From an uncultured Sphingomonadales bacterium (GTDB taxonomy: Bacteria > Pseudomonadota > Alphaproteobacteria > Sphingomonadales > Sphingomonadaceae), in assembly GCA_903839675.1 (NCBI GenBank), contig CAIMDB010000034.1, positions 1 to 64,000 on the forward strand: a DNA stretch of 64,000 bases. The letters run 5' to 3'. Shown in pieces: positions 15,671 to 24,346 of this stretch (its first letter is position 1; the number at the start of each line of letters is the position of its first letter). Position numbers and translations under genes: made by a program. The notes under the pieces are model-generated. The model was not told where the DNA came from, searched no databases, and worked only from the letters and a program-made list of their open reading frames with translations.

Positions 15671-17470
15671 TCAGGCAGCGAAAGCTTCTACTGGCAACGC
15701 CATGACGCTCTCGGCGCCGGCTTCCAGCTTCCGGCGCAGCGAGATTGTTTCCGGCAGGCTGCGCTCCGCATAGAAACGCGCCGTAATCAGCTTGGCGTTC
15801 ATAAAGGCGCTGTCTTCTGTTCCAGCTTCAAGCGCCGCCTGCGCCGCTGTCGCCATGCGCAGCCACATCAGGCCAATGGCGACGACACCTGTCAGATGCA
15901 TGTACGCAACTGAGCCTGCGCCCGCATTGTCCGGATTGGCCATGGCATTGGCCATCAGCCACATTGTCGAGGCCTGAAGATCACCCAATGCTGCCTCAAG
16001 AGCAGACGCAATCTTCTCAAGCTCGGGCTTACGCTTTGCAGCGGCGCATTCTGTGGCCACGAGTGCAAAAAAGGCCTGAATAGCACGCCCGCCATGAGCT
16101 GGCAGCTTACGGCCAACGAGATCGAGCGCCTGAATGCCGTTGGCACCTTCGTAAATCTGGGCAATGCGCGCATCGCGGACGCGCTGGCTCATACCCCATT
16201 CTTCGACATAGCCATGGCCGCCAAAGACCTGCTGCATGTTGGTGCAGACCTCGTAGCCCTTATCGGTGCCATAGCCCTTGATCACGGGCATCAGCAGCGA
16301 GAGCAGGTCGTCAGCGGTTTGGCGCTCCTCAGCTGTCGGCGCATTGTGCGCCAGATCAGACTGGAAACCGCCCCAAAGCGCGAAAGCACGCATGCCTTCG
16401 GTGAAGGCCTTTGCTTCCATCAGCATACGGCGGATGTCCGGATGCACGAACAAGGTATCCGCTTTTTCGTTCGGATCTTTAACACCCGTCAGTGACCGGC
16501 CCTGACGACGGTCCTTCGCGTACTGGACCGCATTTTGATACGCACCCTCGGCCTGCGCGAGGCCCTGAACGCCGACGCCCAGACGAGCAATGTTCATCAT
16601 AACGAACATGCCCGCCAGGCCCTTATTCTCCTCGCCAACCAGATATCCGGTCGCGCCGTCATAGTTCATGACGCAGGTGGCACTCGCCCGGATGCCCATC
16701 TTATGCTCAATCGAGCCGCAGCTGACGGCGTTCTTGTCTCCCAAAGACCCGTCTTTGTTCACGAGGAACTTCGGCACGATGAAGAGCGAAATGCCCTTGG
16801 TGCTGTCGGGCGCGCCCGGCGTCTTGGCGAGTACGAGATGGACAATATTCTCTGTAAGGTCCTGATCTCCGCCGGAAATAAAGATCTTCGTGCCAGAAAT
16901 TTTGTAGCTTCCATCCGCCTGTGGCTCGGCGCGTGTGCGGATCATGCCAAGGTCGGTGCCGCAATGCGGCTCCGTCAGGTTCATCGTGCCTGCCCATTTG
17001 CCGGAAACGATGTTTGGAACATAGGTCTGCTTCTGCTCTTCCGAGCCTGCGACGAGAATGGCGGAGACCGCCGCTCCTGCGAGCCCCGGATACATGGCAA
17101 ACGCCTGATTGGCCGTTGCTTGGAATTCTTCCATTGCAATGTTGATAACGTGGGGAAGCCCCTGCCCGCCAAATTCCACAGGCGCGCCAAGCGTCGTCCA
17201 CCCTGCTTCGGCATAGGCCTTATAGGCTTCTTTGAAGCCATCCGGTGTCGTCACGGTGCCGTCAGGATGACGTGTGCAGCCCTGCTCATCCCCAGATTTG
17301 TTCAGGGGGAAAAGCACTTCGGCCATGAACTTACCACCCTCTTCAAGGATGGCATCCACCATATCCGGTGTCGCATTTTCGAACCCGGGAAGGTTGGCAT
17401 AGCGTTCCAGCCCGATCACATGATCCAGCACGAAACGAACATCGCGGACGGGCGCGGTATATTGGGGCAT
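15671..17470 (-). CDS. Acyl-CoA dehydrogenase with C-terminal extension
   Basis: 599 residues. FAD enzyme that introduces the alpha-beta double bond into an acyl-CoA. Conserved stretches are '[19 protein letters not shown]' (FAD/substrate binding), '[15 protein letters not shown]' and '[17 protein letters not shown]', where Glu441 is the position of the catalytic base. The length and extra C-terminal helical domain match the FadE/DmdC-like group rather than short-chain enzymes, so long-chain or 3-methylmercaptopropionyl-CoA substrates are possible but not decidable here. It lies 45 nt behind a MerR/LiuR-like regulator on the same strand and is probably its target. The GGAGA ribosome site is 11 bases before the ATG. 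Confidence 0.93.
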   Translation of the reverse strand: MPQYTAPVRDVRFVLDHVIGLERYANLPGFENATPDMVDAILEEGGKFMAEVLFPLNKSGDEQGCTRHPDGTVTTPDGFKEAYKAYAEAGWTTLGAPVEFGGQGLPHVINIAMEEFQATANQAFAMYPGLAGAAVSAILVAGSEEQKQTYVPNIVSGKWAGTMNLTEPHCGTDLGMIRTRAEPQADGSYKISGTKIFISGGDQDLTENIVHLVLAKTPGAPDSTKGISLFIVPKFLVNKDGSLGDKNAVSCGSIEHKMGIRASATCVMNYDGATGYLVGEENKGLAGMFVMMNIARLGVGVQGLAQAEGAYQNAVQYAKDRRQGRSLTGVKDPNEKADTLFVHPDIRRMLMEAKAFTEGMRAFALWGGFQSDLAHNAPTAEERQTADDLLSLLMPVIKGYGTDKGYEVCTNMQQVFGGHGYVEEWGMSQRVRDARIAQIYEGANGIQALDLVGRKLPAHGGRAIQAFFALVATECAAAKRKPELEKIASALEAALGDLQASTMWLMANAMANPDNAGAGSVAYMHLTGVVAIGLMWLRMATAAQAALEAGTEDSAFMNAKLITARFYAERSLPETISLRRKLEAGAESVMALPVEAFAA

Positions 17471-17515
17471 TATCTGGTCTCCGAAAACGGACTACAGTCA
17501 ACGAACAAAGTTCTA

Positions 17516-17929
17516 TCAGCCGAGCGCGGGATCGGCCTTCTTCACGACGTCAATAAAGCGCGAGAGCTCATCGATGTGCGCGTCAATGTCCACGCGCTGC
17601 CGCTTTAGCAGATCGATCCGCGATTGACACTTCTCCAACGTCACTTGACGCTGTTGATGGCGGCCATCTCCAATGTCGTAGAGATCGATCATTTCGCGGA
17701 TTTCAGAGAGGCTAAAGCCAACCCGCTTCGCCCGCAAAATCCAGGCCAAACGTGCCCGATCCCGCTTCGTATAAACGCGGGTCAGACCCCGACGGATCGG
17801 AGAAATCAGCCCTTCATCTTCGTAGAAACGCAAAGCCCGTGGCGTCACGTCAAACTCATCAGACAGGTCTGAGATAGAATATTGATGACGGTCGCGCGGA
17901 TCGGCGATATCAACGGTGGCACTCGACAT
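17516..17929 (-). CDS. MerR-family transcriptional regulator (LiuR-like)
   Basis: 137 residues. N-terminal winged helix '[28 protein letters not shown]' type sequence (seen as '[18 protein letters not shown]', about 20-37), then '[20 protein letters not shown]' and a C-terminal coiled coil. No metal-binding cysteines, which argues against metal sensing. It resembles LiuR, which represses branched-chain amino acid and fatty acyl-CoA catabolism genes. It heads the acyl-CoA dehydrogenase operon, and its promoter contains a perfect palindrome in the spacer, as expected for an autoregulated MerR gene. The predicted transcription start coincides with the ATG. Confidence 0.9.
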   Translation of the reverse strand: MSSATVDIADPRDRHQYSISDLSDEFDVTPRALRFYEDEGLISPIRRGLTRVYTKRDRARLAWILRAKRVGFSLSEIREMIDLYDIGDGRHQQRQVTLEKCQSRIDLLKRQRVDIDAHIDELSRFIDVVKKADPALG

Positions 17930-17935
17930 CCAGGA

Positions 17936-17964
17936 TTTCTACTTTACGTATACGTAAAGGTCAA
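17936..17964 (-). promoter_or_regulatory. MerR-type promoter with 18-bp palindromic operator
   Basis: On the minus strand TTGACC (17964-17959) and TAGAAA (17941-17936) are 17 bp apart. The palindrome CTTTACGTATACGTAAAG (17942-17959) fills the spacer, the standard location for MerR-family operators. The expected start of transcription, 6-7 bases beyond the -10, falls on the ATG of the regulator gene (17929), implying a leaderless or nearly leaderless message. Confidence 0.75.
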
Positions 17965-18007
17965 CAGCCCTGTTTCAACGCTGTGACAGGTGCTCCCGGC
18001 GCTCATT

Positions 18008-18358
18008 TCAGTCTGTCGAGCGAAGACTTCCGTCCTCAATAACGCGGTAAAAGCAACTCCGCGCGCCAGTATGGCAAGCGGGGCCTTCCGCACGGCATTT
18101 AAGCCAAATCGCATCCTGATCGCAATCAACGCGCGCTTCAACAACATGCAGAACATTGCCGCTGGTTTCGCCCTTGGTCCACAGTGCTTGACGACTCCGC
18201 GACCAGAATGTTGCCTTTTTGGTTTCCAGTGTGAGCGTTAGAGCCTCAGCGTTCATGTGCGCGAGCATCAGAATCTCGCCGCTGACCGCATCGGTGCAGA
18301 CCGCGGTCAACAGGCCCTTCTCATCAAAGCGGGGGGCAAAGTTTCTCTCATCCGTCAT
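18008..18358 (-). CDS. hisI: Phosphoribosyl-AMP cyclohydrolase
   Basis: 116 residues, a stand-alone HisI domain without the HisE pyrophosphohydrolase. It opens the adenine ring of PR-AMP in histidine synthesis. The Zn and Mg ligands are recognisable: '[12 protein letters not shown]' and '[12 protein letters not shown]', as well as '[20 protein letters not shown]', the substrate-binding stretch (first and last parts shown as 'FWSRSRQ' and 'KGETSGN'). The gene stands alone between the MerR operon and purF, with divergent orientation to purF. Confidence 0.94.
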   Translation of the reverse strand: MTDERNFAPRFDEKGLLTAVCTDAVSGEILMLAHMNAEALTLTLETKKATFWSRSRQALWTKGETSGNVLHVVEARVDCDQDAIWLKCRAEGPACHTGARSCFYRVIEDGSLRSTD

Positions 18359-18480
18359 AATCTTGCGCCATAACGGATGTCTGCGCGCTTGTCTTGTGGA
18401 TTGCCTCCCATTGCGCCTTCCATTTCTAAGAGCGAAGCCTATATGCCGCCCTTGTCGGGCGCAATTTCGGGCGATTCATA

Positions 18481-19938
18481 ATGCTCTCCACCAATCCATT
18501 TGATGATGACAAGCTGCGCGAAGAGTGCGGTATTTTCGGGGTGTGGGGCGCGGATCCGGCCTCGGCCATCGTCGCCCTAGGGCTCCATGCGCTGCAGCAT
18601 CGCGGTCAGGAAGCAGCGGGAATCACGAGTTGGGATGGAACGCATTTCCATTCGCATCGTGCCATGGGCCATGTTGCCGGCAATTTTGACCGTGATGAAA
18701 TCATCCGCGGCTTGCCCGGCCATGTCGCCTGCGGCCATGTCCGCTATTCGACCACCGGCGAAACCTCTATGCGCAATGTGCAGCCCCTGTTCGCCGATCT
18801 GGCATCGGGCGGCTTTGCCGTGGCGCACAATGGCAATATTTCCAATGCGATGACGGTGAAGAAGGAATTGGTCCGCAAAGGCGCCATTTTCCAGTCCACC
18901 AGTGACACAGAAGTCATCATCCACCTCGTCGCAACGAGCACGTTCCGCACCCTGCTGGACAAGTTCATCGACGCGCTCAAGCAGGTCGAAGGCGCTTACG
19001 CCCTGATCTGCATGACGCCCGAAGGCATGATTGCCTGCCGTGACCCGCTCGGTATCCGTCCGCTCGTCATGGGCAAGCTGGCTGACGGCTATGTCTTCGC
19101 GTCGGAAACCGTTGCTCTCGACATTGTCGGCGCGAACTATGTGCGTGATGTGGAGCCGGGCGAAATCGTCATCGTGACAGAAGATGGCCTCCGCTCGATA
19201 AGCCCCTTCCCCGCCACTTATCCGCGCCCGTGCATATTTGAGCACATCTATTTCGCGCGACCGGACTCGATCACCGGTGGGTCAAGCATCTATTCCGTCC
19301 GCAAAGCGATTGGCGCTCAATTGGCCGAGGAAGATCCGGTCGACGTGGATCTGGTTGTTCCCGTGCCAGATAGCGGCACCCCTGCGGCCATCGGCTATGC
19401 CCAGCAATCGGGCATTCCCTTTGAGCTTGGCATCATCCGTTCCCATTATGTCGGGCGGACCTTCATTCAGCCTTCCGACAATATCCGCCATCTGGGCGTG
19501 AAGCTGAAGCATAATGCCAACCGCGCCCTCATCGAAGGTAAGCGGATCGTCTTGATTGACGACAGCATCGTGCGCGGCACGACCAGCCTCAAAATTGTTC
19601 AGATGATGCGCGATGCAGGGGCAAAGGAAGTGCATATGCGCATCGCCAGCCCACCCACGCGCCACAGCTGCTTTTATGGGGTCGACACGCCTGAACGGGC
19701 CAAGCTGCTTGCGGCCAACCATGACGTGGAAGGCATGCGCAATTTCATTCAGGCGGACAGCCTGTCCTTCATTTCAATCGACGGTCTCTACAAGGCCGTC
19801 GGGGAAGAGCGCCGCAACGAAATTCGTCCGCAATATTGCGACGCGTGTTTCACCGGCCATTATCCAACGCGCCTGACGGATCAGGACGAGATGGAGCCAC
19901 TCAACCAACTGAGCTTGCTGGCCGAGCGGGTGGTATGA
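18481..19938 (+). CDS. purF: Amidophosphoribosyltransferase
   Basis: 485 residues. Commits PRPP to purine synthesis using glutamine-derived ammonia. The catalytic Cys is residue 16 ('REECGIFGVWG') behind a short propeptide that is removed in this family. 'GHVRYSTTGE' and 'VAHNGNISN' belong to the Ntn glutaminase, and 'VLIDDSIVRGTTS' is the PRPP-binding loop. The end 'FCDACFTG'-like region ('QYCDACFTGHYP') carries cysteines that may be part of an Fe-S site as in Bacillus. A ~120-nt leader separates it from hisI. Its stop overlaps the SDR gene start (ATGA). Confidence 0.96.
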   Translation: MLSTNPFDDDKLREECGIFGVWGADPASAIVALGLHALQHRGQEAAGITSWDGTHFHSHRAMGHVAGNFDRDEIIRGLPGHVACGHVRYSTTGETSMRNVQPLFADLASGGFAVAHNGNISNAMTVKKELVRKGAIFQSTSDTEVIIHLVATSTFRTLLDKFIDALKQVEGAYALICMTPEGMIACRDPLGIRPLVMGKLADGYVFASETVALDIVGANYVRDVEPGEIVIVTEDGLRSISPFPATYPRPCIFEHIYFARPDSITGGSSIYSVRKAIGAQLAEEDPVDVDLVVPVPDSGTPAAIGYAQQSGIPFELGIIRSHYVGRTFIQPSDNIRHLGVKLKHNANRALIEGKRIVLIDDSIVRGTTSLKIVQMMRDAGAKEVHMRIASPPTRHSCFYGVDTPERAKLLAANHDVEGMRNFIQADSLSFISIDGLYKAVGEERRNEIRPQYCDACFTGHYPTRLTDQDEMEPLNQLSLLAERVV

Positions 19939-20654
19939 GCGAGAAGCCGCTGCAGGGCCGGATCGCCCTTATTACTGGAGCAAGTCGGGGCATTGGGGCC
20001 GCAACTGCCGAAGCACTGGCAGCCGCTGGCGCGCATGTCATTCTGACGGCCCGGACCGTTGAGAGCCTGGAAGCGGTCGAAGATCGCATCCACATTGCCG
20101 GTGGCAGCGCGACCATCGCTCCACTGGACCTCAAGGATGCGGAGGCCATCGGGCGACTGGCAGAAGCCGTGCAGGCCCGCTGGGGCAAGCTCGATATACT
20201 TGTGCTGAATGCCGCAATGCTCGGCACCCTCTCCCCGCTGCAACATGCGGATGCCCGGGAGTTTGCGGAGGTCTTCACATTGAACGTCAGCGCGCAGCAG
20301 GCTATGCTCGCGGCATTCGATGTCCTTTTGCGCAAGAGCGATGCGGCCCAGTTGATCGGCGTCACATCCAGCGTGGCCGCCCGTCCCCGCGCGTTCTGGG
20401 GCGTCTATGGCGCGTCAAAAGCAGCGTTTGAAGTGATGCTGTCGGCCTATGCCGAAGAGAACCGCAATGTCGGGCGCATCAAGGTCGCCATCATTGATCC
20501 GGGTGCCACCGCGACCAAGATGCGGGAAAAGGCCTATCCGGGTGAAGACCCCTCCACGATCCAGCCACCGGCGGCTGTCGGGCAGGCCATAGCGCGCCTC
20601 GTCGCGAGCGGCTTTGACTCGGTCCATCGCGAACGCGTTAACCAATCAGTTTAA
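19935..20654 (+). CDS. Short-chain dehydrogenase/reductase
   Basis: 239 residues. Classical SDR Rossmann oxidoreductase: 'ALITGASRGIGAATA' (cofactor loop, Gly15-Gly21), 'LVLNAAML' (NAA instead of NAG), 'IGVTSSVAARP' and 'YGASKAA' with catalytic Tyr158 and Lys162. The arginine in GASRGIG and 'TART' after beta-2 favour NADP(H). The ATG at 19935 overlaps the purF stop, so it is co-translated with purF; this pairing is common in sphingomonads, but substrate is unknown and a link to purines is not implied. An upstream in-frame start would lie inside purF and is not needed. Confidence 0.9.
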   Translation: MSEKPLQGRIALITGASRGIGAATAEALAAAGAHVILTARTVESLEAVEDRIHIAGGSATIAPLDLKDAEAIGRLAEAVQARWGKLDILVLNAAMLGTLSPLQHADAREFAEVFTLNVSAQQAMLAAFDVLLRKSDAAQLIGVTSSVAARPRAFWGVYGASKAAFEVMLSAYAEENRNVGRIKVAIIDPGATATKMREKAYPGEDPSTIQPPAAVGQAIARLVASGFDSVHRERVNQSV

Positions 20655-20720
20655 CCAGATCAAAAACAAAAATAACGCAAGTTATCGTCGTTCTGAAACG
20701 TTCAAGAAAGGACTTGAGCG

Positions 20721-21056
20721 ATGACTGCGACGTATCTTGGTGCCCTTCATGATCCCTATGCGCGCGCGGCGCAGGAAGACCGGTGTGCGCCTCGCATTGC
20801 GCTGAAACTACCTGCAACGCTGCGCCCTTCCGGTGCGCAGGGATTTCAGGTGGTCGTCACCGACCTGTCGATTGCCGGCTTTTCTTGCGATGCCGTCACA
20901 GGCATGCGTCCGGGGGCTTTATGCTGGATCACCCTGCCGGGCCTGTCGGGCCTTCAGGCCGAGGTGGCTTGGAATGACGGTGCCCGCGTCGGCTGCGCCT
21001 TTGCGAACCTCTTGAGCCAAGCCGTTCTCGACAACCTCTTGGCCCGTTACGGCTGA
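20721..21056 (+). CDS. Single-domain PilZ protein
   Basis: 111 residues. PilZ domains bind the second messenger c-di-GMP. Both binding motifs are present: RxxxR at Arg21-Arg25 ('EDRCAPRIAL') and DxSxxG at Asp48-Gly53 ('TDLSIAGFSC'). The beta-barrel remainder is of normal length, with no output domain, so it would act by binding a partner. A GAAAGGA ribosome site precedes the ATG. Its last 10 bases overlap the convergent serine hydrolase gene. Confidence 0.87.
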   Translation: MTATYLGALHDPYARAAQEDRCAPRIALKLPATLRPSGAQGFQVVVTDLSIAGFSCDAVTGMRPGALCWITLPGLSGLQAEVAWNDGARVGCAFANLLSQAVLDNLLARYG

Positions 21057-22237
21057 GCCTCGGCATCCACAGCCGCCTGAGCTGCGCGATAAAGCTTGTC
21101 GCGTTCCGCCTCTAACGAGTCGTCCGTCGCCTTGGGCCAATTGCCATTACTGGCGATCACAAGACGACGCTTGGGATCGATAAAGATCCCCTGCCCAAAG
21201 ATGCCCTGCGCTGCAAAACTGCCATCGTCATAGGTCCACCATTGGAACCCATAGCCACGACCGGGCGCGCCAATGTCCGCCTGCTTGACGGCCGCCTGCG
21301 CGAGCCATCCCTCTGGCAGGACAGGTTTTCCGCCGACACGACCGCCATCGAGAATGAACATGCCGAACCGGGCCATGTCCCGCGTGGCTGCTTGGAAACA
21401 GCAGCCGGAGATTTCATGGCCAGTTGATCCCAGCAGCCAAGTTGCGTCGCGTTCCATGCCAAAAGGCTTCCAGACTTTCTCACTGAGATACTGGGCCAAG
21501 GGCTTCTTCGTGGCACTGGAGACCAGCACGCCGATCAAATTGGTTTCGCCCGTCTTATAAACCCATTTGCTGCCGGCAGGCGCTTCGCGCGGCAAGGTGC
21601 GCATATAGCTGACGGTCGCGTCCATACCGGGCGTTGGTTTGTGTTCATTGAACAGCGCAACGTCTGACTTTGGATCTTGATAATCCTCATTCCAGCGGAC
21701 GCCGGACGTCATGGTAAGGAGCTGGCGTACCGTCACATCCTCGTAAGCGGACCCCTTCAGATCCGGGATGTAAACCGTCACCTTGTCTTCGAGACTTTTG
21801 ATGGCGCCATCTTTAAGGGCGGCCCCAACCAGCGTCGATGTCAGCGATTTAGCGACGGAAAAGCTCGTCCACTTGCCTTCTTTGGTGAAATCGAGACCAT
21901 AATATTCACCGCGAAGCTGTCCGTCTTGGATGATCACCAGGGCCGACGTGCGCTGATCCTTCATGTAGCGCGCCAGATCAAAATTGATGTTCAGCTTTTT
22001 TCCCTGCGGGAGGGCTTTGACCGGCCCGCCTGCGGACACCGTTGACGCCTTTGCCAATATGGGGAGTGCATCTAGCGCGCGGAAAGCCGCATCACGTTGA
22101 GGCTCTGACCAGAACAGCACGTCGCGGTTGGTCGGCAAATGAGCAATCAAGTTGCGCGTGTCGCGGTCTGCTGTGGCCCAAAGGGCACCACCAGCCACCA
22201 CGAGCGCGGCAACGCCGCCCAAGACCCATTTCCGCAT
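21047..22237 (-). CDS. Serine hydrolase, beta-lactamase/class C family
   Basis: 396 residues. One N-terminal hydrophobic segment (about 5-21) serves as signal or anchor, so the enzyme is periplasmic. The SxxK nucleophile motif is Ser127-Lys130 ('TSFSVAKSL'); the second motif is 'VYKTGETN' (Tyr in the YxN position) and 'GIFGQGI' lies where HxG/KTG is expected. Such proteins include esterases, peptidases and 6-aminohexanoate-dimer hydrolase (NylB) relatives; 'CCFQAATRDMARFGMF' resembles that group. True beta-lactamase activity is not to be assumed. The upstream region contains a 13-bp palindrome. Confidence 0.87.
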   Translation of the reverse strand: MRKWVLGGVAALVVAGGALWATADRDTRNLIAHLPTNRDVLFWSEPQRDAAFRALDALPILAKASTVSAGGPVKALPQGKKLNINFDLARYMKDQRTSALVIIQDGQLRGEYYGLDFTKEGKWTSFSVAKSLTSTLVGAALKDGAIKSLEDKVTVYIPDLKGSAYEDVTVRQLLTMTSGVRWNEDYQDPKSDVALFNEHKPTPGMDATVSYMRTLPREAPAGSKWVYKTGETNLIGVLVSSATKKPLAQYLSEKVWKPFGMERDATWLLGSTGHEISGCCFQAATRDMARFGMFILDGGRVGGKPVLPEGWLAQAAVKQADIGAPGRGYGFQWWTYDDGSFAAQGIFGQGIFIDPKRRLVIASNGNWPKATDDSLEAERDKLYRAAQAAVDAEAQP

Positions 22238-22262
22238 AGCACTCTCCCCTGCTTCATTTTCT

Positions 22263-22297
22263 GGCGTTGAGACGCCTTAGCTGGTGATGTGACATCA
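22263..22297. promoter_or_regulatory. Hairpin and 13-bp palindrome upstream of the serine hydrolase
   Basis: GGCGT-TGAG-ACGCC (22263-22276) is a perfect short hairpin, and TGATGT-G-ACATCA (22285-22297) is a perfect palindrome, 26-60 bp upstream of the hydrolase ATG. The palindrome resembles a dimeric repressor site; no regulator is identified. Confidence 0.35.
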
Positions 22298-22354
22298 AAG
22301 CAGGGCATTGGCTAGGTGAGATTTGATAGACCATCGCCCAGTCAGATCAACTGA

Positions 22355-22894
22355 TCAATCCCCGCATTCATAGCAATAATTACTGAGCGCGATCGCAGCG
22401 GCCCCGATCAGCACAACCATGACGCCCCCAGCCACCGCCGCCGTCCAGGCAATTTTGTCACCTGTGCTTTGCTTTTTCTTTTGCTTGGCGGTGCCGCCTT
22501 CCTTTGTCTCCGCCTCGGCCGCTCCCAACTGAGTATAATTCTGCAACACGGGCTGCCCGCCGAGCGACAGAGTTGATGAATAGCCCGGCTTCAACGAAAA
22601 GGTAGCCAGTCCGGCGACACGCCTTTTGCTTCCAGATTCTGCGTTTCTGGTCGGGATCGACAGCATCGGGCCAGCAGCAAGACCAAATGTCACTTTATCC
22701 GATGCGCGGGCGTTCCTTTTATCGCCCAATCGAATGGTCACACTAACCTGCGCACCAACGCCGCCGCGCGGCCCAAGGGCACTTGGTTCGTCATGAAGCG
22801 TGAGGCCCGTGTCACTGGCGGCGTGGGCGCTACTACCGCTTATCAAAGCGAGAATAAGGACGGCAGAAGTATAATGCTGCATGAAGACCCCCAT
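22355..22894 (-). CDS. Exported protein with C-terminal membrane anchor, unknown function
   Basis: 179 residues, not recognised. A signal peptide ('AVLILALISGSSAHAA') is followed by a ~90-residue beta-rich region, a Lys/Gln-rich linker ('AKQKKKQSTGDK') and one C-terminal membrane helix ('VAGGVMVVLIGAAAIAL') ending 'NYCYECGD'. An alternative ATG four codons downstream (22882) has a better G-rich ribosome site (GGGGG) and may be the true start. It lies alone between two transcription units on the same strand. Confidence 0.65.
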   Translation of the reverse strand: MGVFMQHYTSAVLILALISGSSAHAASDTGLTLHDEPSALGPRGGVGAQVSVTIRLGDKRNARASDKVTFGLAAGPMLSIPTRNAESGSKRRVAGLATFSLKPGYSSTLSLGGQPVLQNYTQLGAAEAETKEGGTAKQKKKQSTGDKIAWTAAVAGGVMVVLIGAAAIALSNYCYECGD

Positions 22895-22964
22895 TGCTTA
22901 CATTCGCATGGTCTTTCCTCAAACTGTGCCAGAAATGCGGCCTTTTATGGCCGTAATATGGCAG

Positions 22965-24329
22965 TTAGCCGGTGCGCGTATGGCTCAAAGCTGCAAGCGC
23001 GCGATCACGGGCCGCGCGGTGACCTATCGCCTTTCTGGGGTAAGCCACTGGCCTGACGCCATATTCATCTGGATCGTGAACATAAGGGGCAGATAGAGCT
23101 GCAAGCTCAGGCACCCATTTGCGGACATACGCCCCGGCGTCGAATTTCTCTGATTGAGAAAGTGGCGCCATGATGCGGGAGAACATCGGCGCATCAACGC
23201 CCGTTCCCGCCACCCATTGCCAGTTGGAGCCGTTGGCGCCGTAGTCCGCATCGAGCAGCGTGTCCCAAAACCAGCGTTCCCCCCGACGCCAGTCGATCAG
23301 CAAATGCTTGATGAGGAAAGACGCTGCAATCATCCGCACGCGGTTGTGCATAAAGCCTGTCGCCCAAAGTTCCCGCATACCCGCATCTACAATGGGGTAG
23401 CCGGTGCGCCCCTTTGTCCAAGCCACAAAATCGCGGTCGGCGTCTGGCCCACTGCGCCAAGGGAAGCTGTCATAGGCAGGCTTGCCATTTTGCTGAGGGT
23501 AATCGGGGAACTGGTCGATCAAATTGGTCGCATAGTCCCGCCAACCGATCTCGCGGAGGAAAGGCTCTGCCTCTTTGCCAGCTTCCCGCGCGGCAAAGTG
23601 CCAGACGGTCGCGGGGCTGATCTCCCCGAAATGCAGATGAGGGGAAAGGCGCGACACGCCTATAGTCGATGGCAGATTTCGGTCGGTATCATAGCCACGC
23701 AGTTTCGGCAGAAATGCTTTCAGCGCCGCGCGTGCGCCCTCTTCACCCGGCGTCCAATCGTTGAAGCCAGTTGACCAATCCGGCTTGCTCGGCAGCAACT
23801 GCCAGTCCTCGAGAGTGTCTGACGGAATTCCTGAAACCGCTCCCGACAGATCGGGCGCGGGCAGCGGTTTTGCGGGCGGCATCTTTTCCAACAGAGCCCG
23901 CCACCATGGGGTGAACACTTTATAACGTGTGCCGGCGCCGGTCAGGATCGTCTCGGGCAGAGCAAGGTGATTGCCGCCATGCAGCACAAGATCAAATTCT
24001 GAGGCGATCTCGCTCTCCACCGAACGCCACCAAGGCTCATAATGGCGAATGGCATGGATGCGCGTTGTGCCCAGCTCTGCCGCCAGTTGAGCAAGCTCAG
24101 CCATGCTGTTCCCTCGCCGCAGGACGAGATTTGGTAGAACCGCCTTTAGCCGCTCCAGCGAATGATGCAGCCACCAGCGTTGTGCGCCGCCCATAAGGCG
24201 ATCACCGGGCGTGTCATCGTCGAGGATATAGACGGGGACGAAGGCCCCCTCACTCGCGGCCGCGACAAGGGCCGCCTGATCCTGCAAACGAAGGTCCTGA
24301 CGGAACCAGACAATGGTGGGACTGCTCAT
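22965..24329 (-). CDS. phrB: Deoxyribodipyrimidine photolyase
   Basis: 454 residues. Class I CPD photolyase that repairs UV-induced cyclobutane dimers using blue light, FAD and an antenna cofactor. The N-terminal alpha/beta antenna domain begins 'TIVWFRQDLRL'; the C-terminal FAD domain has 'TGYPIVDAGMRELWATGFMHNR' (in part 'GYPIVDAGMREL'), 'NRVRMIAASFLIKHLLIDWR', and 'DADYGANGSNWQWVAGTG', the last being the hallmark FAD-binding loop. Seventeen bases separate it from the upstream DUF457 gene, suggesting the same transcript. Confidence 0.94.
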   Translation of the reverse strand: MSSPTIVWFRQDLRLQDQAALVAAASEGAFVPVYILDDDTPGDRLMGGAQRWWLHHSLERLKAVLPNLVLRRGNSMAELAQLAAELGTTRIHAIRHYEPWWRSVESEIASEFDLVLHGGNHLALPETILTGAGTRYKVFTPWWRALLEKMPPAKPLPAPDLSGAVSGIPSDTLEDWQLLPSKPDWSTGFNDWTPGEEGARAALKAFLPKLRGYDTDRNLPSTIGVSRLSPHLHFGEISPATVWHFAAREAGKEAEPFLREIGWRDYATNLIDQFPDYPQQNGKPAYDSFPWRSGPDADRDFVAWTKGRTGYPIVDAGMRELWATGFMHNRVRMIAASFLIKHLLIDWRRGERWFWDTLLDADYGANGSNWQWVAGTGVDAPMFSRIMAPLSQSEKFDAGAYVRKWVPELAALSAPYVHDPDEYGVRPVAYPRKAIGHRAARDRALAALSHTRTG

Positions 24330-24346
24330 AAGAAAAGTGCCCTAGA

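Noticed and set aside
16535-17608. 357-codon open frame on the + strand inside the acyl-CoA dehydrogenase gene
   Set aside because: It lies antisense to a clear acyl-CoA dehydrogenase with intact motifs; long antisense frames are common in high-GC DNA and this one has no recognisable domain.
18359-18480. Leader before purF considered as a purine riboswitch or attenuator
   Set aside because: Only a short GCCC/GGGC stem is seen; no conserved riboswitch core was recognised.
21047-22237. Considered as an antibiotic resistance beta-lactamase
   Set aside because: SxxK is present, but the YxN and KTG motifs are altered and the sequence resembles general serine hydrolases; resistance cannot be inferred.
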